DNA of 64,000 nucleotides from Metridium senile (GCA_949775045.1 OX459108.1:13415711-13479710), one strand, 5' to 3'. Shown: positions 1 through 13,900, counted from the stretch's first letter. Made by a program: numbers and translations. The notes: generated from the letters alone by a model not told the origin.

Positions 1-445
1 GTATGTTTGTTCATACATTTATTTATTCATTCATTCTGACATCCATTCATCAAATTTATCCTTATTTTATTCATTTATTTATCCATTCATCCATTCATTC
101 ATTCATGCATCCATTATTCAAATTTATCCTTTTATTTATTCATTCATTCATTTATTCATTTATTCAATCATACATTCTTTCATTTGTTCTTTCATTCATT
201 CATTCCTTGTGTTCATTCATTCATTCATTCATTCATTCATTCATTTGTTTATTCATTCATTGACATCAATCCATTCTTTTATTTATTCATTAATTCATCC
301 ATTCTTTCTTTCATTCGTTCATTTGTGTCATATTCATTTCTGTTTTTCTGTTCATTCGCTCATGAATTTATTAATTTATTCATATATTCATTCAATGATT
401 TATTTATTCACTCATTCATTTATTTATTCATCCATATTTAGAAAT
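1..445. repeat. Imperfect (ATTC)n/(ATTT)n tetranucleotide array
   Basis: The first 445 bases are degenerate ATTC/ATTT/ATCC tetranucleotides. They give stop-free reading frames on the + strand made of Ile-His-Ser-Phe repeats, which I regard as non-coding. The array probably lies in an intron of the cytochrome b5 reductase gene whose next exon starts at 507. The same motif recurs at 42.4-43.5 kb, 54 kb and, on the other strand, 62 kb. Confidence 0.9.
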
Positions 446-506
446 AATGTTTATAATTGTTAGTAGTACTTTTATATCTTCAGTAATACAATGAATAATG
501 TTACAG

Positions 507-3500
507 GAATGGAAATAACTCGTAGTTACACAGTAGCCCTTCCATCACTTAAAGTTGACTCAGCTGAGAGAGAGTATGCAGGGAAGAGGTTTAACCTTAT
601 GATAAAACACTATGCTGCAGGAGTTGTAACACCAACGTTAGAACCATTGTCACCAGGTATATGGTACTATAATAATGATGATGATGATGATGGTGATGAT
701 TATAATGATGAGGATGATAGTGATGAAATTGATGATGATTATGGATGATGAACATAATGTGGTTCTGATGATTGTTGATAATTTTCATATCAATGTTGAT
801 ATTAATAATAATGATGTTGAAAAATTTAAAATATTGCCTACATCTGTCCCTGATTTTTTTATTTAGGTGATAAAGTACTTATCAGTGATCACAGTGGAAA
901 TTTCAAAGAACAACGTTTACTTGACGCTAAAGATGTTTGCTTAGTGGCTGCTGGAACAGGTCAGTGAGAAGATGGCAATTGGATTATCAGCATATTGTAA
1001 TTAACTGTCATGATCAGGTGCTACGTACCTTAAGAAAGTTATTATAATTATTATAATTATTATTCTAATCAGAAGAACTTTGCTTATACAATTTAATAAG
1101 AAAACTAGCGTTTTGTTGTCATCGCGACAACATTATCAAGTAAATGATGGAGCAAAGAGAGAAATATATATTTACTTGATAATGTTGTCACAATAACAAT
1201 GAAATGTCATAATTTATATTCACTAGTTTTCTTATTAAATAATAATAATTATTATTATTATTATAATTACTAAATAAATTATACTAGCTTACTTGCTAGT
1301 TTCCATTTATTATAGTTATTATTTATTATGTCATTATTTTTATGATATACCTGTCCCAAATTTGCTTGAATGATAACAATACAAAGGTTCCAAGTCGAGA
1401 CAGAACGTATATACTTGATTCTTTTATTTTTCAAAGCAAACCTAGACTTTTGTAATCATCCAAATGAATTTTGGAATGTTCTATTATATATTATTTGTAT
1501 AAGAAATTATGTTCAATGATAAAAAACAAATTACATTTTTTTAACGTCTGAATCTTAACATTATCTCTCTACTAATTTATATAATGATATGATTAATCAA
1601 TTGCTTAATTTGTAGGTTTCACACCCATGATAAGGCTAATAAGAAGACTAGTGATAGAAGAAACAACACACAATGTGTAAGTATTGTTGTTATAATATAA
1701 TAATATAATAATAATATTTTGAACACTATAATAATTATTAGTAAGTCAGAGTGGTTTTCATTAACCCATGAAACACACTTTAGTGTATTACTCTTTAATC
1801 TTAATCCATCTTAATTTCATTGTGTTGTTTTGTTGTTATTTGACTATTACACTTTAACTAATACACTTGAATACACTTTGTTTCACGGGTTAATGAAAAC
1901 CACTCTATCATAGTGTTCAAATATATTGTCAGTAATACTTAATCTATATATTATATACATATTTTTATAACCATCACTCCCCATGGTGGCTCTTCCATCA
2001 CGCTCACTACCTTTACATTCAATAATAAATATTTTACAACACATAACTTTGCTCACATGTTGATCTTTATGGTGGGAGGAAAACTGGATTGTTATAAATT
2101 TAAAATTATACTTGCTCTCTTTCAAGGAATGTAAAATTATTATTTGCTAATCAAGAAGAAAAAGACATTTTATGGAAAAAACATTTGGATGAGTTAGCAG
2201 AAGTGTACCATCAAAAGTGAGTAAATTTTATGTACATTCACAGATCCATGAGTTGATCAAAAAGAAATGCCTGGAACCATTGATTAGCCATATTTTATTT
2301 TGGCTAAGTTTGGACCGGGTTTGGAGTTTGGGGTTAGTGTTAGGGTGAAATTCAATCATTCCATTGATCAATCATCCAATCAGTCAATAGTCCTTTTCAC
2401 AGTTCCGTTCAGTGACCACGAATAATAGTTGCAAGTCGAGGTTCCAGTTGCTGGGCATAGCAATTATACTATAATTTATTATGTGCAGCAACGCAAACCT
2501 TGACTTGGAACTATTATTCGTGGTCACTGAACGGAACTGTGAAAAGGACTATCAAATAGCATTTTACATGGTTACTAAAAATAGATATTGCAAAGCCTTG
2601 TGGGATTGAAATGCGGACAAACTTTGTAAAAAAGGATTTGATTACAAGGAAAAGAAGATCAATATCTTTTGAAAAACCAAATTAGAAACAACAAGACAAA
2701 AAAAACTTTGTTGCAGCGTATTAGTTTGTATTTTGGGCTTCGCTTGTCTGCATTTCAATCCCATAATGCATCATTGTGACGTCATCTGTGGGAAGCACTA
2801 TTAATCAGTGAGTTAGTGGATCATTTAGCCTAGGTTTCAGAAGCCTGAGAGGGGATTGGGGAGAGGTTTGGATCAGTCAGAAGCTGAATGAAAAACAAAA
2901 CCCTTTGAATGCACTAGAAACAAGATGACAAATGAAAGAGTAAACTTACAGTGTGCTATTTTGATCTAGATTTCAGGTTTATTACACAATATCAAAACCC
3001 TCCCCAGAGTGGGAAGGGTATGAAGGAAGGATATCAACTGAGATGCTACTAGAAATACTGCCCCCTCCCCCCTCAACAGACAATGATTTGTTGATATGTG
3101 TCTGCGGGCCAGACCCATTCACACATGGAATTGTAAAGTAAGTGACTATAGTTGGCTATTTACAAGCATGGTGGAGAATTAAAAGTCCCCTTCACAGTTC
3201 CCTGCGCCATGAGGACATTGAGCTTGTAATGATAGAGACACCTGAATAATTGTCCCGTAAGGTGTTAAAAGGTCTCTATCATTGCAAGCTCAATCTTTGT
3301 CTCACTTCAATGCAAAGGCCCGGCTATCTTTCAAGATGGCGCAGGGAACTGTGAAGGAGACTATTGAATTTGAACTATTAAATCTGAAATAAGCTAGCCT
3401 CAGCTAGTGGTCAGAGCAGGACTTGACTTGGCAGTAAACAGACCACTCAACCATGCTGCCTCCTTGAGCATTCTTTAATGACAGTATAAGCGTGCATAAA

Positions 3501-4833
3501 TATTGTTATTTCTTGCATTCTTTTTGTATCTCCTTCTGATCTCCTCTTTTCTAAATAATTTCTTCTCTGAATGCCTTTACTTTTATATTGCATATACATA
3601 TACCTAATTGCAAGAACGTTGTCCTGACTTTTGTAATTTAGTGGGAAAGGAATTAATTAAAAGACAAAAGAAAATCACTCATGCTGAACTCTTTCTTTTG
3701 TTATTCCTTTGTTATTAGATTACAAATGTTCTTTTTTCATGTGACAACATTCTTGCAATTAGGTGTATCTCATATCAATCTCATATCCATGTTGAATAAC
3801 CTTTAAAGTTTTATATCTTTCTTGTTTAATTTATTTTCTAGTCTTTTTTCGTTTGTTTTTATCTGACAGTTTTATGTGTGTGCTGATACTAAGATATTTC
3901 TTTCCTTATAGACCAATATCACAATATTTGCCAAATTTGTCACCTCTATAATAATAAAATTGCAAAGTTTTGTAAAAACAGCTCCTAAACTAGATAAAAA
4001 AGTTTGAACTAAGCATTTTAAAAAATATATATATATATATAACTGATATAAAATGTATGTAAGCCTTGTTACAATGAGGACACTCGAACCTTGAACACTT
4101 TGAGTTTCTTGTTACTTTTTTTTAACCCACATTCCCTTGAGCGAATAGATTAGAAATAATATTTATTATGAACACTTAGAGTATTTGTACTCAATACTTC
4201 ATTTTTAGAGGTTTTGAAGCAGTAGAAGGTTTAGAAAATAATAACATGAAAAAAGTCAAGTGTTCACGGTACCTCACTGTAACAATCTACACACATAAAT
4301 TTCTTTGCAAAAAATCTGCAAAACATTTTTAGTTTAAAAAATTCATAGCTTTGTCATTTTAATTAAGGGTAATCTTTACGTAACTTTAAAAATGAAAAAA
4401 GTATGAAAAAAGTCAAGTGTTCACGGTTCGAGTATCCTCGCTGTAACAGTCTACACACATACATTTCTTTGCAAAAAATCTGCAAAACATTTTTAGTTTA
4501 AAAAATTCATAGCTTTGTCATTTTAATTAAGGGTAATCTTTACGTAACTTTGTAGTCTGCATAGCTGGCTCTGGGAGAGGGGGGAGGGCTAGGGAAGCTA
4601 GAGGTAAGTCAAGGCAAGTCCTCTTCCCCTGACCAGTCCCCTTGAGAGCCTGGTTATAATGCAGACTAGTAACTTTGCAAATTTGCTAATCTTTAATGTA
4701 ACACAAGCGTGATACAGGTCTATCACTTCCAAAATGTTTTCTAGTATTTCTAACTCTGGGATTTTTTCTTTCTTACAGAACACTGAAGGACCTGAATTAC
4801 AAAAGTCAAATGATTCATGCTTTCCTTGCATAA
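507..4833 (+). CDS. CYB5R4: Cytochrome b5 reductase 4-like (NCB5OR), C-terminal half; 5' part outside window
   Basis: Six exons join in one frame: 507-656, 867-959, 1616-1676, 2127-2216, 2970-3137 and 4779-4833 (TAA). They encode about 205 residues of a ferredoxin-NADP-reductase-type FAD/NAD(P)H module. Visible motifs are the FAD-binding RSYTVA in the first exon, the nucleotide-binding AAGTGFTPM spanning exons 2-3, and the CVCGP motif with DPF in exon 5. The tail TLKDLNYKSQMIHAF resembles the C-terminus of vertebrate CYB5R4. Family knowledge: these enzymes pass electrons from NAD(P)H through FAD to a fused cytochrome b5 heme domain. The b5 and CS domains would lie upstream of the window. The acceptor of exon 5 was placed at TAG/ATTTCAG because only that site keeps frame with exon 4. 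No AATAAA follows the stop; an ATTAAA is at 4876. The last exon lies in a tandemly repeated unit. Confidence 0.85.
657..866. repeat. Intronic (GAT)n trinucleotide run
   Basis: This short intron of the CYB5R4-like gene contains an imperfect GAT/GATGAT microsatellite (about 674-750). It makes Asp-rich and His-rich frames on the two strands, with no sign of coding. Confidence 0.7.
1091..1240. mobile_element. MITE-like hairpin, TTTAATAAGAAAACTAG ends
   Basis: Terminal inverted repeats of about 17 bp (TTTAATAAGAAAACTAG and its complement near 1240) flank an inner palindrome (ACTTGATAATGTTGTC). The element lies in an intron of the CYB5R4-like gene. Confidence 0.7.
1748..1906. mobile_element. MITE-like hairpin, AGAGTGGTTTTCATTAACCC ends
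   Basis: The left end AGAGTGGTTTTCATTAACCC is mirrored by its complement ending at 1906, with one mismatch (CATGAAAC versus CGTGAAAC). Related termini occur in the nested element at 55.0-55.4 kb in a CUL5 intron. Confidence 0.75.
2387..2552. mobile_element. MITE hairpin, ATAGTCCTTTTCACAG ends, about 45-bp TIRs
   Basis: A nearly perfect inverted repeat of about 45 bp (ATAGTCCTTTTCACAGTTCC continuing into TCAGTGACCACGAATAATAG) lies at both ends of a 166-bp element. It sits in the intron between exons 2127-2216 and 2970-3137. Confidence 0.85.
3184..3362. mobile_element. MITE, CACAGTTCCCTGCGCCAT ends
   Basis: Terminal inverted repeats contain CACAGTTCCCTGCGCCAT, and there is a second inner palindrome (AATGATAGAGAC / GTCTCTATCATT). 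Further copies occur in the later tandem units at 7084, 10983 and 14882. A diverged, rearranged copy lies at 57311-57513 downstream of CUL5. Confidence 0.85.
3601..3767. mobile_element. MITE, TACCTAATTGCAAGAA ends
   Basis: The left end TACCTAATTGCAAGAACG pairs with TTCTTGCAATTAGGTGTA at the right end; the arms are long imperfect palindromes. Other copies lie at 7501, 11400, 15300 (truncated), 51926-52092 and 61272-61443, so this family is active or was amplified locally. Confidence 0.85.
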
Positions 4834-4996
4834 TATAGTTATTTATTTTTACTCACATTTATTTATTTATTTTTTATTAAAATCTTTATCTTAGTTTACA
4901 CACACACAAAAAAAACCATGCATTTTAATAATTTGAAATGTAAATTTTAACTCTAGATAGCTTGTATGTAAACATATATAATTAGTATTTATTTAT

Positions 4997-5362
4997 TAGA
5001 GCGAAAACACTAAAACCATGAAATAAAAACAAAATAGCTACTAATTAATAGTTTTTATTTAGTGACTATTTAGTCAGTATCACTCAACCAGAAACATCAA
5101 ATACAAAAGGAAACAATACCTCATTACAACTTTACTTGTCTTTTATAGTAACTAATAGTCGCAAATTGAGAACTATTACACACTAGAGTAAACGCACTTA
5201 ATCCATGAAACATAAATAGTACAAAATAGGTGCTAAATTATGCTAATTCCTTTGTTCTCTTTTGTCTCATCAACACTTTTTAGCAGTATATTTGTTTTAC
5301 GGATTTAGTACGTCTACTCTAACAATTTGAATTTGTTTCATGGTTCTAGTGTTTTCGCTCTA
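4997..5362. mobile_element. Foldback element with TAGAGCGAAAACACTA ends
   Basis: TAGAGCGAAAACACTA at the left is mirrored by TAGTGTTTTCGCTCTA at the right. Internal palindromes (AATAGTTTTTATTTAGTGAC and others) resemble sequence near 51.4-51.7 kb. Copies are carried in units 2 and 3 of the tandem array. Confidence 0.75.
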
Positions 5363-7034
5363 TCTAACATTAATCTTTATTATTTTTCTTTTACAAAATC
5401 ATTTGATTGTAAAATATATAATTATTGTAATCTGAACAAACCAATGTATTTTTATAGTGATTTACTGTAATAAGATCTTCGTAGAAAATAACTGATTAAA
5501 ATAATCAATTTTTTAGGTGTATTTAAATGCCGAGGGTACAAAGAGGAGGTTACAAAGTCGAGGGTACAAAATAGAAAAAGATTACCATATTTTATTACAT
5601 TGATTGATTGATGAAAAAAATGTAGATTCATCTACATATGGGGGGCCTTGCAAAAAGGGTTACCTATTACTGCAAGACTTCAAAGGATGAAAAGGTAGCC
5701 TGAGTTTCGCGGGGGGAAGAGGAATGAAAGTACGTCTGTTTACTAGGGGAAAAGTAGTAATAAATGTTGAATAAAAATATGTTTTTAACGCATTTAAATA
5801 AAAAAAATGGGTGTATTGTTTTATATACACATGCGACTTAAGTTTCTAGCCTCGACCATCGACTTTTAGGTACACAATTTTCTTACATATTTTACAAGAT
5901 TTAAATACATGTAAATAGTGGTAATAATTGCAATAAACCTGTGAAATAAATAATAATTATTAAACATCAGTTTTTAAACATCACAACCAAAATTAATAAA
6001 GTTACTTATCTATTTAGTGTCGTTTTTTTGTGCAAGTTGAAAAAACATTCCTGCACAACCACGAAGGACAAAAACAAATTCCTGCACACAATAGATTTAC
6101 CATCCCCCCTCCCCCACGCCCCCGCGTCCCCCACAAATTGCAACAAAAGAGGTTTTTTTTGCAAATCAGTTGTGATTTTGTATTGATTTACCTCTTTTAA
6201 TGACGCTGAAGTGTCTAATTAAAAAGAACTAGAGCTGAAGCAACTGAAGCTAGACAGTGTGGACCAAAAGCTGCACGATTCAACTATTTGACATTTTAAA
6301 ATATTACAAACTATTATTCAACTGAATAAATTCCCAATATTTAGATCTGAATACTTTCATTCAGCTTCTTTTTGACAAACTTTGTTTTTCACTTGAAAAC
6401 CCGACTTATTTGTGTAATAACAAAAAGTCGCATTACACAGGGATAGACTTGCTATAAGATCCAAAACGGAAAAAAAAAAAAAAACACGACTTTGGGAAAG
6501 TCTACACAGGGACCACGGAGCACATTACTAAGTAGGGGAGCTGGCATTTGAAACATTAACCAAAACTAGACTGAAAAATAGCTATAAAAACATATCAAAC
6601 ACCGACGCAGCCTATACTAGTTAAGGTGGATCACTATAGTTTTTGAAAAGCCACACCAGGCCGTTATAAACGTCGTTTTGACAAACTTCCCAATTTTCGA
6701 TTGACCTGAAACTTTTACAGATTATCAGTCTTAGACTGAAATTTAAAACAATATACTTTGTTTTTAGATTTGTATTTTAATAGCAGCGATATACAGGAAA
6801 AACGGAAATCAGTTGCGCTCAAATTGTAGACGAACGCGATGAGATCTCGAAAAGCGGCTACCACCACAGTAAACTACAACACTAGGCACCCAAAATATCA
6901 AAGAATTAGAGAAATCTGTATGTTTGATTTCGAGAAAATTACAGATATATTTTGTACTTTGTAGTTTTGAGTGTTAGAAGGAATCACTCAATGTGTGGCA
7001 ATGTGACTTACAATAACTGAACAAATAGCGCTCA

Positions 7035-10000
7035 AAAGTAAGTGACTATAGTTGGCTATTTACAAGCATGGTGGAGAATTAAAAGTCCCCTTCACAGTTC
7101 CCTGCGCCATGAGAACATTGAGCTTGCAATGATAGAGACACCTGAATAATTGTCCGTTAAGGTGTTAAAAGGTCTCTATCATTGCAAGCTCAATCTTTGT
7201 CTCACTTCAATGCAAAGGCCCGGCTACCTTTCAAGATGGCGCAGGGAACCGTGAATAAGACTATTGAATTTGAACTATTAAATCTGAAATAAGCTAGCCT
7301 CAGCTAGTGGTCAGAGCAGGACTTGACTTGGCAGTAAACAGACCACTCAACCATGCTGCCTCCTTGAGCATTCTTTAATGACAGTATAAGCGTGCATAAA
7401 TATTGTTATTTCTTGCATTCTTTTTGTATCTCCTTCTGATCTCCTCTTTTCTAAATAATTTCTTCTCTGAATGCCTTTACTTTTATATTGCATATACATA
7501 TACCTAATTGCAAGAACGTTGTCCTGACTTTTGTAATTTAGTGGGAAAGGAATTAATTAAAAGACAAAAGAAAATCACTCATGCTGAACTCTTTCTTTTG
7601 TTATTCCTTTGTTATTAGATTACAAATGTTCTTTTTTCATGTGACAACATTCTTGCAATTAGGTGTATCTCATATCAATCTCATATCCATGTTGAATAAC
7701 CTTTAAAGTTTTATATCTTTCTTGTTTAATTTATTTTCTAGTCTTTTTTCGTTTGTTTTTATCTGACAGTTTTATGTGTGTGCTGATACTAAGATATTTC
7801 TTTCCTTATAGACCAATATCACAATATTTGCCAAATTTGTCACCTCTATAATAATAAAATTGCAAAGTTTTGTAAAAACAGCTCCTAAACTAGATAAAAA
7901 AGTTTGAACTAAGCATTTTAAAAAATATATATATATATATAACTGATATAAAATGTATGTAAGCCTTGTTACAATGAGGACACTCGAACCTTGAACACTT
8001 TGAGTTTCTTGTTACTTTTTTTTAACCCACATTCCCTTGAGCGAATAGATTAGAAATAATATTTATTATGAACACTTAGAGTATTTGTACTCAATACTTC
8101 ATTTTTAGAGGTTTTGAAGCAGTAGAAGGTTTAGAAAATAATAACATGAAAAAAGTCAAGTGTTCACGGTACCTCACTGTAACAATCTACACACATAAAT
8201 TTCTTTGCAAAAAATCTGCAAAACATTTTTAGTTTAAAAAATTCATAGCTTTGTCATTTTAATTAAGGGTAATCTTTACGTAACTTTAAAAATGAAAAAA
8301 GTATGAAAAAAGTCAAGTGTTCACGGTTCGAGTATCCTCGCTGTAACAGTCTACACACATACATTTCTTTGCAAAAAATCTGCAAAACATTTTTAGTTTA
8401 AAAAATTCATAGCTTTGTCATTTTAATTAAGGGTAATCTTTACGTAACTTTGTAGTCTGCATAGCTGGCTCTGGGAGAGGGGGGAGGGCTAGGGAAGCTA
8501 GAGGTAAGTCAAGGCAAGTCCTCTTCCCCTGACCAGTCCCCTTGAGAGCCTGGTTATAATGCAGACTAGTAACTTTGCAAATTTGCTAATCTTTAATGTA
8601 ACACAAGCGTGATACAGGTCTATCACTTCCAAAATGTTTTCTAGTATTTCTAACTCTGGGATTTTTTCTTTCTTACAGAACACTGAAGGACCTGAATTAC
8701 AAAAGTCAAATGATTCATGCTTTCCTTGCATAATATAGTTATTTATTTTTACTCACATTTATTTATTTATTTTTTATTAAAATCTTTATCTTAGTTTACA
8801 CACACACAAAAAAAACCATGCATTTTAATAATTTGAAATGTAAATTTTAACTCTAGATAGCTTGTATGTAAACATATATAATTAGTATTTATTTATTAGA
8901 GCGAAAACACTAAAACCATGAAATAAAAACAAAATAGCTACTAATTAATAGTTTTTATTTAGTGACTATTTAGTCAGTATCACTCAACCAGAAACATCAA
9001 ATACAAAAGGAAACAATACCTCATTACAACTTTACTTGTCTTTTATAGTAACTAATAGTCGCAAATTGAGAACTATTACACACTAGAGTAAACGCACTTA
9101 ATCCATGAAACATAAATAGTACAAAATAGGTGCTAAATTATGCTAATTCCTTTGTTCTCTTTTGTCTCATCAACACTTTTTAGCAGTATATTTGTTTTAC
9201 GGATTTAGTACGTCTACTCTAACAATTTGAATTTGTTTCATGGTTCTAGTGTTTTCGCTCTATCTAACATTAATCTTTATTATTTTTCTTTTACAAAATC
9301 ATTTGATTGTAAAATATATAATTATTGTAATCTGAACAAACCAATGTATTTTTATAGTGATTTACTGTAATAAGATCTTCGTAGAAAATAACTGATTAAA
9401 ATAATCAATTTTTTAGGTGTATTTAAATGCCGAGGGTACAAAGAGGAGGTTACAAAGTCGAGGGTACAAAATAGAAAAAGATTACCATATTTTATTACAT
9501 TGATTGATTGATGAAAAAAATGTAGATTCATCTACATATGGGGGGCCTTGCAAAAAGGGTTACCTATTACTGCAAGACTTCAAAGGATGAAAAGGTAGCC
9601 TGAGTTTCGCGGGGGGAAGAGGAATGAAAGTACGTCTGTTTACTAGGGGAAAAGTAGTAATAAATGTTGAATAAAAATATGTTTTTAACGCATTTAAATA
9701 AAAAAATGGGTGTATTGTTTTATATACACATGCGACTTAAGTTTCTAGCCTCGACCATCGACTTTTAGGTACACAATTTTCTTACATATTTTACAAGATT
9801 TAAATACATGTAAATAGTGGTAATAATTGCAATAAACCTGTGAAATAAATAATAATTATTAAACATCAGTTTTTAAACATCACAACCAAAATTAATAAAG
9901 TTACTTATCTATTTAGTGTCGTTTTTTTGTGCAAGTTGAAAAAACATTCCTGCACAACCACGAAGGACAAAAACAAATTCCTGCACACAATAGATTTACC

Positions 10001-10933
10001 ATCCCCCCTCCCCCACGCCCCCGCGTCCCCCACAAATTGCAACAAAAGAGGTTTTTTTTGCAAATCAGTTGTGATTTTGTATTGATTTACCTCTTTTAAT
10101 GACGCTGAAGTGTCTAATTAAAAAGAACTAGAGCTGAAGCAACTGAAGCTAGACAGTGTGGACCAAAAGCTGCACGATTCAACTATTTGACATTTTAAAA
10201 TATTACAAACTATTATTCAACTGAATAAATTCCCAATATTTAGATCTGAATACTTTCATTCAGCTTCTTTTTGACAAACTTTGTTTTTCACTTGAAAACC
10301 CGACTTATTTGTGTAATAACAAAAAGTCGCATTACACAGGGATAGACTTGCTATAAGATCCAAAACGGAAAAAAAAAAAAAAACACGACTTTGGGAAAGT
10401 CTACACAGGGACCACGGAGCACATTACTAAGTAGGGGAGCTGGCATTTGAAACATTAACCAAAACTAGACTGAAAAATAGCTATAAAAACATATCAAACA
10501 CCGACGCAGCCTATACTAGTTAAGGTGGATCACTATAGTTTTTGAAAAGCCACACCAGGCCGTTATAAACGTCGTTTTGACAAACTTCCCAATTTTCGAT
10601 TGACCTGAAACTTTTACAGATTATCAGTCTTAGACTGAAATTTAAAACAATATACTTTGTTTTTAGATTTGTATTTTAATAGCAGCGATATACAGGAAAA
10701 ACGGAAATCAGTTGCGCTCAAATTGTAGACGAACGCGATGAGATCTCGAAAAGCGGCTACCACCACAGTAAACTACAACACTAGGCACCCAAAATATCAA
10801 AGAATTAGAGAAATCTGTATGTTTGATTTCGAGAAAATTACAGATATATTTTGTACTTTGTAGTTTTGAGTGTTAGAAGGAATCACTCAATGTGTGGCAA
10901 TGTGACTTACAATAACTGAACAAATAGCGCTCA
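7035..10933. repeat. 3.9-kb tandem repeat, unit 2
   Basis: This unit is nearly identical to units 1 and 3. It begins with the donor-like AAAGTAAGTGACTATAG but lacks the penultimate exon, so it carries only an isolated copy of the terminal CYB5R4 exon (8679-8733) plus the MITEs. Confidence 0.95.
8679..8733 (+). pseudogene. Second copy of the CYB5R4 terminal exon
   Basis: This copy is identical to 4779-4833, including the upstream polypyrimidine tract, the CTTACAG acceptor and the TAA stop. It could serve as an alternative last exon giving the same protein with a longer intron. Otherwise it is a passive duplicate with no upstream exon in its own unit. Confidence 0.85.
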
Positions 10934-13900
10934 AAAGTAAGTGACTATAGTTGGCTATTTACAAGCATGGTGGAGAATTAAAAGTCCCCTTCACAGTTCC
11001 CTGCGCCATGAGAACATTGAGCTTGCAATGATAGAGACACCTGAATAATTGTCCGTTAAGGTGTTAAAAGGTCTCTATCATTGCAAGCTCAATCTTTGTC
11101 TCACTTCAATGCAAAGGCCCGGCTACCTTTCAAGATGGCGCAGGGAACCGTGAATAAGACTATTGAATTTGAACTATTAAATCTGAAATAAGCTAGCCTC
11201 AGCTAGTGGTCAGAGCAGGACTTGACTTGGCAGTAAACAGACCACTCAACCATGCTGCCTCCTTGAGCATTCTTTAATGACAGTATAAGCGTGCATAAAT
11301 ATTGTTATTTCTTGCATTCTTTTTGTATCTCCTTCTGATCTCCTCTTTTCTAAATAATTTCTTCTCTGAATGCCTTTACTTTTATATTGCATATACATAT
11401 ACCTAATTGCAAGAACGTTGTCCTGACTTTTGTAATTTAGTGGGAAAGGAATTAATTAAAAGACAAAAGAAAATCACTCATGCTGAACTCTTTCTTTTGT
11501 TATTCCTTTGTTATTAGATTACAAATGTTCTTTTTTCATGTGACAACATTCTTGCAATTAGGTGTATCTCATATCAATCTCATATCCATGTTGAATAACC
11601 TTTAAAGTTTTATATCTTTCTTGTTTAATTTATTTTCTAGTCTTTTTTCGTTTGTTTTTATCTGACAGTTTTATGTGTGTGCTGATACTAAGATATTTCT
11701 TTCCTTATAGACCAATATCACAATATTTGCCAAATTTGTCACCTCTATAATAATAAAATTGCAAAGTTTTGTAAAAACAGCTCCTAAACTAGATAAAAAA
11801 GTTTGAACTAAGCATTTTAAAAAATATATATATATATATAACTGATATAAAATGTATGTAAGCCTTGTTACAATGAGGACACTCGAACCTTGAACACTTT
11901 GAGTTTCTTGTTACTTTTTTTTAACCCACATTCCCTTGAGCGAATAGATTAGAAATAATATTTATTATGAACACTTAGAGTATTTGTACTCAATACTTCA
12001 TTTTTAGAGGTTTTGAAGCAGTAGAAGGTTTAGAAAATAATAACATGAAAAAAGTCAAGTGTTCACGGTACCTCACTGTAACAATCTACACACATAAATT
12101 TCTTTGCAAAAAATCTGCAAAACATTTTTAGTTTAAAAAATTCATAGCTTTGTCATTTTAATTAAGGGTAATCTTTACGTAACTTTAAAAATGAAAAAAG
12201 TATGAAAAAAGTCAAGTGTTCACGGTTCGAGTATCCTCGCTGTAACAGTCTACACACATACATTTCTTTGCAAAAAATCTGCAAAACATTTTTAGTTTAA
12301 AAAATTCATAGCTTTGTCATTTTAATTAAGGGTAATCTTTACGTAACTTTGTAGTCTGCATAGCTGGCTCTGGGAGAGGGGGGAGGGCTAGGGAAGCTAG
12401 AGGTAAGTCAAGGCAAGTCCTCTTCCCCTGACCAGTCCCCTTGAGAGCCTGGTTATAATGCAGACTAGTAACTTTGCAAATTTGCTAATCTTTAATGTAA
12501 CACAAGCGTGATACAGGTCTATCACTTCCAAAATGTTTTCTAGTATTTCTAACTCTGGGATTTTTTCTTTCTTACAGAACACTGAAGGACCTGAATTACA
12601 AAAGTCAAATGATTCATGCTTTCCTTGCATAATATAGTTATTTATTTTTACTCACATTTATTTATTTATTTTTTATTAAAATCTTTATCTTAGTTTACAC
12701 ACACACAAAAAAAACCATGCATTTTAATAATTTGAAATGTAAATTTTAACTCTAGATAGCTTGTATGTAAACATATATAATTAGTATTTATTTATTAGAG
12801 CGAAAACACTAAAACCATGAAATAAAAACAAAATAGCTACTAATTAATAGTTTTTATTTAGTGACTATTTAGTCAGTATCACTCAACCAGAAACATCAAA
12901 TACAAAAGGAAACAATACCTCATTACAACTTTACTTGTCTTTTATAGTAACTAATAGTCGCAAATTGAGAACTATTACACACTAGAGTAAACGCACTTAA
13001 TCCATGAAACATAAATAGTACAAAATAGGTGCTAAATTATGCTAATTCCTTTGTTCTCTTTTGTCTCATCAACACTTTTTAGCAGTATATTTGTTTTACG
13101 GATTTAGTACGTCTACTCTAACAATTTGAATTTGTTTCATGGTTCTAGTGTTTTCGCTCTATCTAACATTAATCTTTATTATTTTTCTTTTACAAAATCA
13201 TTTGATTGTAAAATATATAATTATTGTAATCTGAACAAACCAATGTATTTTTATAGTGATTTACTGTAATAAGATCTTCGTAGAAAATAACTGATTAAAA
13301 TAATCAATTTTTTAGGTGTATTTAAATGCCGAGGGTACAAAGAGGAGGTTACAAAGTCGAGGGTACAAAATAGAAAAAGATTACCATATTTTATTACATT
13401 GATTGATTGATGAAAAAAATGTAGATTCATCTACATATGGGGGGCCTTGCAAAAAGGGTTACCTATTACTGCAAGACTTCAAAGGATGAAAAGGTAGCCT
13501 GAGTTTCGCGGGGGGAAGAGGAATGAAAGTACGTCTGTTTACTAGGGGAAAAGTAGTAATAAATGTTGAATAAAAATATGTTTTTAACGCATTTAAATAA
13601 AAAAATGGGTGTATTGTTTTATATACACATGCGACTTAAGTTTCTAGCCTCGACCATCGACTTTTAGGTACACAATTTTCTTACATATTTTACAAGATTT
13701 AAATACATGTAAATAGTGGTAATAATTGCAATAAACCTGTGAAATAAATAATAATTATTAAACATCAGTTTTTAAACATCACAACCAAAATTAATAAAGT
13801 TACTTATCTATTTAGTGTCGTTTTTTTGTGCAAGTTGAAAAAACATTCCTGCACAACCACGAAGGACAAAAACAAATTCCTGCACACAATAGATTTACCA

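Larger units (their letters stand above)
3135..7034. repeat. 3.9-kb tandem repeat, unit 1 (contains the genuine last CYB5R4 exon)
   Basis: This is the first of three full tandem units with period 3900/3899. It starts exactly at the donor of the penultimate CYB5R4 exon (AAAGTAAGTGACTATAG). It contains two MITEs (3184-3362, 3601-3767), an internal direct duplication (about 4245-4396 and 4397-4548), the terminal exon at 4779-4833, and a foldback element at 4997-5362. The part after about 5400 holds no gene that I can see, only A/T-rich DNA and a C-rich tract at 6103-6131. Unit 1 differs from units 2 and 3 mainly in its first 230 bp. Confidence 0.95.

Noticed and set aside
4598..4831. 77-codon - strand ORF, exactly repeated at 8498 and 12397
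   Set aside because: The recurrence is due to the 3.9-kb tandem repeat, and the frame is antisense to the CYB5R4 terminal exon.
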